This document shows, one piece after another, positions 56,693 through 64,000 of a stretch of 64,000 nucleotides of DNA. The position numbers were made by a program, and so were the translations under genes. How positions within the stretch are numbered: position 1 is the stretch's first letter; each line of letters begins with the position of its first letter. The notes beneath the pieces were generated by a model, which was not told where the DNA came from, ran no database searches, and saw nothing but the letters and a program-made list of their open reading frames with translations. The stretch lies in assembly GCF_030463535.1 (NCBI RefSeq), contig NC_132901.1, forward strand, positions 4,038,640-4,102,639, written 5' to 3'. The stretch is from Salminus brasiliensis. Lineage: Eukaryota > Chordata > Actinopteri > Characiformes > Bryconidae.

Positions 56693-58798
56693 ATGGAGAA
56701 AATGGAGGATATTTATGCAAATTCAGACAGCAAAGGTGGTTCAGATAGTAGTGATCATTCCTATGAAGATGTTTATGCAAATGGGGACAATACACAGAGT
56801 GACCATGGTCATCAGAGGAATACTGAGAAAGTGGCTAAACCGTCTCTTACACGTTCAGCTGATCCTCAGTACTCAGGTCAGTAGGCTTTACCATTAGAAA
56901 TTTTGTCTTAATTGTCAATGTCTTAATTAAACACTGTGTTTTTAGGCTTATTTTATTTAGGGTAAGCTACACGAACTGTTGCAAACAGTGCTGCAACACT
57001 GTCATTGTAATGTAGGGTAAAGTATGCTTGTAGCCTCTATTTCTGAACACTCCTACACAAAGCTGCAGAACTGAAGCGTTAGACACTGGGGGAGAGGTCG
57101 GCTGTAAATCCCGCCCACAGAGAGAGCTGATAGGTCTGCTTAGCACAAAGGGAGACCAATCAGGATGCTGTGTGTGTCACTCCCACTTGCTTGTTTTACT
57201 ACTGATACACGTATTTAACAACAAACAGGAAGCAGATGCTACAGACTGGCTGCAGTGTGTCTGGGGCTGCTGTGTGTTCTCCTGCTGACTGCCATCACAC
57301 TGCTGTGGGTCAACTTCAACACCCTGACTGCAGAGAGAGACCAGTTACACACCAGTTACACCAACCTGACTAAAGAGAGAGACCAGTTACATACCAGGTT
57401 CACCAACCTGACTACAGAGAAAAAGAACTTGGAGACCAGCTACAGCGATGTGGTCAGGGAAAGGGACCAGCTTCAGAATAAACTTTCTCAATTAGGTAAG
57501 CAGACACTGAAACCCTGCAGAGAAAGCACTACACCTGCTATGGGGGAGAGATATCTCACATGAATGAAACTATATGAGCTATATTTGGAGCCTCTCTGAC
57601 CCCTGTCCTGCTCAGAGAGATATTCTAACTCTGTCCTGTCTCAGTAATATCAGCCCAGAAGTCAAGCCCTCACTTTAGATATTAACTGTGCAGTTTCAGC
57701 AAGATCCTGAGCTCATGAACACGACTGTCCTCAGAGAAGTTCACTTACTCATACAACCAGTGTTAACTAGGCCATGGCTGATGTAGCAGGGGGTACTGAC
57801 CTTCTTCTGTGAATACACATGCAGAAGCTAAGTTTGGGTTCCGGTTTCAGATGTTTGAGAACATGTAGAGGAGGAACCTGCATGACTGAATCAGGTCTGC
57901 TATATGTGCTGAGAGTGAGCACAGGTGGTCTGGTAGAGAGGCCGTGACAGGACTGTGGAAATTGCTGTCAGGCTGTACAGTTGGGTAATGGCTGTGTTGT
58001 TCTGTGTGTGAAATGTATAGTGACGGCCAAGGAGACAGGCTGGAAATTTTTCAGCTGCAGACTTTACTACATCTCTAATGTGGAGAAAACCTGGAGTGAG
58101 AGCAGAGCGGACTGCAGAAACAGAGGAGCAGACCTGGTGATCATCAACAGCAGAGAGGAACAGGTGAGAGAGAGACAGAGAGGGGAGGGGAAAGATAGAA
58201 CCAGAATCTCCATTATTCATCTCTGTGTTTTTGTGATTACATTGGCAGGACTTCATTATTAACAATCTGGACAGTGACCGGATGTGGATTGGTCTGACAG
58301 ATAGTGAAAATGAGAGGGTCTGGAAATGGGTGGATGGCACAGCACTGACCACAGCGTAAGAAACTCATTAACTGGAGAATTTTCTCACCTTAATCAGCCT
58401 AAATAGTGATAGTCAAACATTGATAGTGCATGTAGACACTACAGCTTTGTATGTACCAAGTGCAATGATCCTCTGCAACTTTCAGCAGGTATGCTGGCAT
58501 GCCAAGAGATACTATTTATTAATGTTGACTGATTAAGTACAAGAGTACTAGTACTAGAGTCTAAAAATAATTTGCAGAAGAATTAAGAGAGTTGAGGTAA
58601 AGGCGTGGAACCATTGCCTGAATAAACTCTGATCAGAGACTGATTCTGCTTCTGGATTTCAGGTACTGGCATGAAGGAGAACCCAATGATGAGAATAATG
58701 AGGACTGTGCTGAGATTAGGAATTCTCTAGGTAAGAAGAGATGGAATGACAGCCCATGCTCTATTAAAAAAACGTGGATCTGTGAGAAAAGCTTTTGA
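56693..58798 (+). CDS. C-type lectin, short stalk, 278 aa
   Basis: Exons are 56693-56876, 57229-57495, 58021-58163, 58249-58355 and 58663-58798, totalling 837 nt with junction phases identical to the 606-aa paralogue. The tail holds MEDIYANSD and YEDVYANGD. The membrane segment [20 protein letters not shown] spans about 68-89. The stalk has only about three 14-residue units ([14 protein letters not shown] type) and then diverges ([18 protein letters not shown]). The lectin domain (151-278) has [27 protein letters not shown] and WNDSPC, the EPN/WND calcium and sugar ligands. The domain is close to that of the 606-aa gene, and the last exons are nearly identical. It is predicted to act at the cell surface of immune cells. 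The exact ligand is unknown. Confidence 0.9.
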
Positions 58799-59757
58799 GT
58801 GAGAAATGTATAAACTTCCAATAGTGCTGGGCATCGTAACAGTTCATACAGTATAATCATTTAAAATGTGCCTTAATGTCTGCATTTCTTACATGTCGTA
58901 ATAGCATTATGCAACAAAAAATGGCAAAACAAAATGTAGCGCAGCACAAATGTAGATGCACAAATTATGAGCTTTGAAATGTTTAGATGTGGATATGAAG
59001 GATGTATTTAGCTGAACTGGGAAATTCCAGGCCAGTTGAACTGCTGCCTGCATGCAGACTGGTTTAGCAATGTGTGGCCTTGCTTATGTATTTATAGAAA
59101 TTTCACACAAATGTGTTAAATGTGTTAATTTCATAACAAAGTTAATATAAAGATTTTTAAATTGTTGTGATTATTATACTACTATATGTGTAGTATTATT
59201 ATTGTGATATTATTGTGATGTTTGATACTTTCCAGAAAGATTGTTTATCTAAAGCTGCTGGATTTTGTGGTCAGCTGTGGGTTTTTAAGGTTTGACTGCC
59301 CCCTGGTGGCGGAGTGAAAACCTTGTAGTCTAGGAGCTATTATGTGTGACATCACTTTTTAAAGTCTTACAAATTATTGTTTGTCTGTCTTTACATGTTT
59401 TTTTTAATTGTGTTTGAAAAAAAAATTATCATTTCAAATGTTGCTTCATAAGAAATTCAAGTTGGGATATGATTATAATGATAAAATGATAATATAATGA
59501 TTTAAAAAAAAAAAAGACCCTGTGTCTTTTTGTTTTATGATTTTTTTATTTTATTGTGGCATGCAAAACTTGGGCACCCCTTGTCAAAATATCTGTTACT
59601 GTGAATACAGTATAATGACCTGATTTTCAAAAGGCATAAAGTTGAAAAATAAGACACAACTTTAACATTTTAATCAAGATTCTATTTTATTATAACAAAA
59701 AAATAGATGGGCCTGAAGCAAAGCAAGCACCCTGCATGGTCTTAGGGTGGACCTTAG
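58799..59757. other. Intergenic downstream of lectin cluster; CTCF-like site
   Basis: No gene is seen. The DNA is AT-rich apart from the site at 59296-59310. Confidence 0.5.
59296..59310 (-). promoter_or_regulatory. Strong CTCF consensus
   Basis: The plus strand reads CTGCCCCCTGGTGGC. Its reverse complement, GCCACCAGGGGGCAG, matches the vertebrate CTCF core CCASYAGRKGGCRS at all positions. It lies 0.5 kb past the last lectin exon, a natural place for a domain boundary. Occupancy is unknown. Confidence 0.5.
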
Positions 59758-60122
59758 GGTGTTTTCAGTCCTAAAAGTCCAGACCAAGGTCCAAACCAAG
59801 GTTTCTCTTTTTGTTACATTGTATACGTTTGGTCCTGTTAGTTCGTGACTCACACTGCATTTTTTGCGAGCACAGTAAAGAGCTTTGCATGATACGTCTA
59901 CATCCCGGCTAAATCTTCCAATAATTGACACTGATTGGTTTGTAGCAGGGTGGTCGTCTGACATTGGTGTGTTGTCAGCACCCACTTCAGGCACAGCACT
60001 CTAAATTCTAAAGTAGTTCACATTCCCTAAATCCACCCAAATTTTGATCCTTTGGTTCGGACAGTGCTTCGCGGCACCTTTCACACCTGCTATTTTGATT
60101 CGGACCAATCTGAAAAGCACTC
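59758..60122. mobile_element. Possible MITE with terminal inverted repeats
   Basis: The left part, GTGTTTTCAGTCCTAAAAGT followed by CCAGACCAAGG, faces a right part whose reverse complement reads AGTGCTTTTCAGATTGGTCC. The paired GGTCC/GGACC-rich ends and TTTCACACCTG motif resemble fish non-autonomous DNA elements. The boundaries and target duplication are not certain. Confidence 0.4.
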
Positions 60123-60630
60123 TTAGTAACACTCTGCTGTAGTCTTACTGGACAGCATTGCTGCCCTCTTGGTGTCTGTTCATCACAGTGTGCTGTGAGC
60201 TAGCTAAAGAGACTGTAGTAGAGTCTGCTAGGGTTAGCTTTTAGCCGAGCACCTGCCTAGGTCCAGCACTCCAGGACCTTCGCACAGATACCCAGTGACA
60301 GATTAAGGTCTCGAGTTGATTTCAAGTGCTGTTCATTGGAAGAGCTCACACAGAACTCTTTATGCTGAGCTATCTCTCCTGCACCCTAGGAACTTTTCCC
60401 AGGTTATGTCCACTCCTCTTCCAGAATCTGCCCTACAGGAAGTATTAATAACCAAGCAACTGTTGAAAACTTGAAAGAGTGAACTAAAAAGTGTTTAGTG
60501 GTATAGACTATCTGCCCTCATTGGGTGAATCCGAATCCAGAACAGTGGAGGATGACAATTTGTTCATCTGGCCATTTCATCACATTACACCAAAGCGCTT
60601 TTCCAAAATATAGGTTAATACGCTTCTATA

Positions 60631-61290
60631 CAGGTGCTGGTCATAAAATTAGAATATCATGAACAAGTTGATTTATTTCAGTAATTCCATTCAAAAAGTG
60701 AAACTTATATATTATATTCATTCATTACACAGAGACTAATATATTTAAGTGTTTATTTATTTTAATTTTGATGGTTATAACTGACAACTAATGAAACCCC
60801 AAATTCAGTATCTCAGATAATTATAATATTACTTAAGACCAATACAAAAAAAGGATTTTTATAAATGTTGGCCAAATGAAAAGTATGAACATGAAAAGTG
60901 TGAGCATGTACAGCACTTAATTCTTCGTTGGGGCTCCTTTAGCCTGGATTACTGCAGTAATGCGGTGTGGCATGGAGTCGATCAGTCTTTGGCACTGCTT
61001 GGGTGTTATGAGAGCCCAGGCTGCTCTGATAGTGGCCCTCAGCTCTTCTGCATTGTTGGGTCTGGCGTTTTTTCTATTGGTTTAATTCCTATTAATTTTT
61101 TCTATGGGGTTAAGGTCAGGCGAGTGCTGGCCAATTAAGAACATGGATATCATGGTCCTTAAACAAGGTACTGGTAGCTTTGGCACTGTGTACAGGCGCC
61201 AAGTCCTGTTGGAAAAAAAAATCTGTATCTCTATAAAGTTGGTCAGCAGTAAGAAGCATGAAGTGCTCTAAAACTTACTGGTAGACAGCT
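60631..61290 (-). mobile_element. Decayed Tc1/mariner transposon, 3' part
   Basis: A terminus starting CAGGTGCTGGTCATAAAATT follows a TA. The minus strand of about 60920-61290 encodes broken pieces typical of a Tc1-family transposase C-terminus: an RLIDSMPHR(I)TAVIQAK-like end near 60950-61000, a GVLGKHD/FKDHD-like segment, and an FFQQD-like segment near 61200. Several indels make it inactive. Confidence 0.65.
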
Positions 61291-62869
61291 GCACATTTTT
61301 ACTGCACTTTTTGAACGGAGGTTTAACAAAGCATTAAATTAGTCTGGTTATTGAACGGTGCATTTCACCACATTACACCAAAGCGGTTTTCCAAAATACA
61401 GGTTAATAGACTTTTATATATCTAATTGCTATTTTTACTGCACTTTTTGAACGGAGGTTTAACAGAGCATTAAATTAGTCTGGTTATTAAACGGTGCATT
61501 TCACCACATTACACCAAAGCGGTTTTCCAAAATACAGGTTAATACACTTTTATATATCTAATTGCTATTTTTACTGCACTTTTTGAACAGAGGTTTAACA
61601 GAGCATTAAATGAGTCTGATATTAAACGGTGTATTTCCGCCATCTGCTGGTCATTTCACCACATTACACCAAAGTGGTTTTCCAAAATACAGGTTAATAG
61701 ACTTTTATATATCCAATTGCTATTTTTACTGCACTTTTTGATCGGAGGTTTAACAGAGCATTAAATTAGTCTGATATTAAACGGTGTATTTCACCACATT
61801 ACACCAAAGTGGTTTTCCAAAATACAGGTTAATAGACTTTTATATATCCAATTGCTATTTTTACTGCACTTTTTGATCGGAGGTTTAACAGAGCATTAAA
61901 TGAGTCTGATATTAAACGGTGTATTTCCGCCATCTGCTGGTCATTTCACCACATTACACCAAAGTGGTTTTCCAAAATACAGGTTAATAGACTTTTATAT
62001 ATCCAATTGCTATTTTTACTGCACTTTTTGATCGGAGGTTTAACAGAGCATTAAATTAGTCTGATATTAAACGGTGCATTTCACCACATTACACCAAAGC
62101 GGTTTTCCAAAATACAGGTTAATACACTTTTATATATCTAATTGCTATTTTTACTGCACTTTTTGATCGGAGGTTTAACAGAGCATTAAATGAGTCTGAT
62201 ATTAAACGGTGTATTTCACCACATTACACCAAAGCGGTTTTCCAAAATACAGGTTAATACACTTTTATATATCCAATTGCTATTTTTACTGCACTTTTTG
62301 AACAGAGGTTTAACAGAGCATTAAGTTAGTCTGGTTATTAAACGGTGCATTTCACCACATTACACCAAAGCGGTTTTCCAAAATACAGGTTAATACACTT
62401 TTATATATCTAATTGCTATTTTTACTGCACTTTTTGAACAGAGGTTTAACAGAGCATTAAATGAGTCTGATATTAAACGGTGTATTTCCGCCATCTGCTG
62501 GTCATTTCACCACATTACACCAAAGCGGTTTTCCAAAATACAGGTTAATAGACTTTTATATATCCAATTGCTATTTTTACTGCACTTTTTGAACAGAGGT
62601 TTAACAGAGCATTAACTTAATCTGAAATTAAACTTAATCTGAAATTAAACGGTGTATTTCACCACATTACACCAAAGTGGTTTTCCAAAATACAGGTTAA
62701 TAGACTTTTATATATATAATTGCTATTTTTTACTGCACTTTTTGAACAGAGGTTTAACAGAGCTTTAAATGAGTCTGATATTAAACGGTGTATTTCCGCC
62801 ATCTGCTGGTCATTTCACCACATTACACCGAAGCGCTTTTCCAAAATATAGGTTAATACGCTTCTATAC

Positions 62870-63115
62870 AGGTGCTGGTCATAAAATTAGAATATCATGA
62901 ACAAGTTGATTTATTTCAGTAATTCCATTCAAAAAGTGAAACTTGTATATTATATTCATTCATTACACACAGACTAATATATTTAAGTGTTTATTTATTT
63001 TAATTTTGATGGTTATAACTGACAACTAATGAAACCCAAATTCAATATCTCAGATAATTAGAATATTACTTAAGACCAAAACAAAAAAAGGATTTTTTAT
63101 AAATGTTGGTCAAAT
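62870..63115. mobile_element. Second Tc1 terminus in the satellite
   Basis: From CAGGTGCTGGTCATAAAATT this is nearly identical to 60631-60880 and then returns abruptly to monomer sequence. It sits after the same CTTCTATA context, so the insertion was probably copied with its monomer and then shortened. Confidence 0.7.
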
Positions 63116-63409
63116 GCTGCTGGTCATTTCACCACATTACACCAAAGCGGTTTTCCAATGTGTTAATCTGGTGATTTTAACTAAGGATTTCTAATTATAC
63201 TAATGCTGTATTATTTATCTGTTGCTTTATAACGCATGTTTCATCACTACTTGATCTTTCTTGTTTTTTTTTTTTTTTATTTATTTATTCTTTATTTTCA
63301 TTTATGTTTCCAGATGACTTATGATTTTTAATAGTTGTATTATTGAACTGAGGGACTGTTAAACAAATGAGTAATCATTTATCTGCTAATGTATGTATTC
63401 CGTTTGATA

Positions 63410-63845
63410 TTGTGACTCTGCTGCTAAATCAGAGAAGTTGAAGTGACGACTAGAAACCCACCCTTATTGCAGATATTAGATTATCTGTATGATATTTTAT
63501 TAACTGGATCAAACCCACATTAGAGAATCTCTGGAACAACCACATGATAATGTCTTCCGTTCTGTTCAGACGCTAGAGGGCGCTCCAGAGCGAGTCCAAA
63601 ATGCATGAGAATATGTCAGGCTCATTTCACAAGCTGACGGACAAATCAGAAGAAAAAACATAAGAAAATATTACAGAGATAAATAATGCCACTCAGAAGC
63701 TTACATATCCTCTTCTACAGCAAACGAATTAAGCCTCGCAGTCTTCTATTTCTTTCTTTATTACCGTCGGTCAGTTACAGATGCTGGCCGCTAGACGGCG
63801 ACAAAGCGCCAATTTCACTGGCGTTACTCTAACACGGGGATTCTG
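63410..63845. repeat. Right-edge pieces of the left-edge dispersed repeat
   Basis: 63410-63600 parallels 500-665 in direct orientation: GTGACTCTGCTGCT, a GATATTAGAT block, and ACGCTAGAGGGCGCT at 63570-63584. 63765-63845 (CAGTTACAGATGCTGGCCGC, GACGGCGACAAAGCGCCAAT) is inverted relative to the blocks at 410-460 and 3500-3560. Confidence 0.65.
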
Positions 63846-63957
63846 ATACAGTACCTGCTGCAGCGGGTCTGCTCATGCTGAACATGATGCTGCACTATTT
63901 TCTGTTTATTATTCATATTCCAGTATAATTATACTCGCAGTCTACAAACATTCATTT

Positions 63958-64000
63958 TCCTTCTAGACCCTAATCTTACCTCGTACTGCCTTTCTCTGCT
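63958..64000 (+). other. Exon-like edge fragment
   Basis: TTCCTTCTAGACC with following codons resembles 4155-4200. It may be the start of an exon continuing past the window. Too short to judge. Confidence 0.25.

Larger units (their letters stand above)
60560..63158. repeat. Satellite array with 135-bp and 156-bp monomers
   Basis: About eleven monomers share ATTACACCAAAGCGGTTTTC, CAAAATACAGGTTAATA, ATTGCTATTTTTACTGCAC and GGTTTAACAGAGCATTAAA. Short monomers are ~134-136 bp. Long ones (~156 bp) differ by a ~20-bp insert containing CGCCATCTGCTGG (61638, 61928, 62489, 62797), a CTCF-like core on the minus strand. The same sequence occurs once in each left-edge repeat (22 and 3160). Tc1 sequences interrupt the array at both ends at the same monomer position. 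Confidence 0.85.

Noticed and set aside
59674-59994. 106-codon minus-strand frame
   Set aside because: It overlaps a probable MITE with inverted ends and shows no known domain.
60560-63158. Reading the 135/156-bp array as a CRISPR
   Set aside because: The monomers are contiguous with no unique spacers, and the sequence is eukaryotic.

Overview
The window is vertebrate nuclear DNA, most probably from a teleost fish. It is AT-rich and intron-dense, its gene families are fish-type immune receptors, and it carries fish-style Tc1/mariner, hAT, Ty3/gypsy, LINE and V-SINE-type remnants. I see no tRNA, rRNA or CRISPR array.

Layout. (1) 1-5.3 kb: two direct copies of a ~0.7-kb dispersed repeat with CTCF-like motifs, plus a broken 3' gene fragment at 1.12-1.34 kb. 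(2) 5.38-38.2 kb, minus strand: one very large NLR-type gene. Every junction I checked by eye is phase-consistent. Read 5' to 3' it has a CARD exon, a basic linker plus NACHT exon, a bridging LRR-like exon, 24 homologous phase 2/2 repeat exons, six further LRR-type exons, a classical 84-bp LRR exon and a short terminal exon. If all 35 coding exons are joined, the CDS is 14,082 nt (about 4,693 aa) with no in-frame stop. The repeat exons sit in a 7.5-7.66-kb tandem triplication with seven exons per unit, in which introns are nearly as conserved as exons. A composite ISRE lies just upstream of the likely first exon. (3) 39-43.7 kb: a LINE fragment, a frameshifted gene remnant (41.3-42.0 kb) and MITE debris. 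(4) 43.7-58.8 kb: a cluster of type II transmembrane C-type lectins (CD209-like layout). One is on the minus strand (43.7-47.1 kb) and two are intact on the plus strand (606 aa and 278 aa); there is also a decayed first exon at 49.06 kb and a deleted Ty3/gypsy element between them. (5) 59-64 kb: a strong CTCF consensus, a MITE, a satellite array whose long monomers carry a CTCF-like motif, Tc1 remnants, and repeat pieces matching the left edge.

How the genes relate. Both gene groups look like pathogen-recognition loci that change mainly by tandem duplication. The NLR gains whole symmetric exons without frame damage. The lectins vary stalk length by expansion of a 42-bp coding minisatellite (about 25 units in one paralogue, about 3 in the other). 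The most notable object is the giant CARD-NACHT gene with its modular repeat-exon array.
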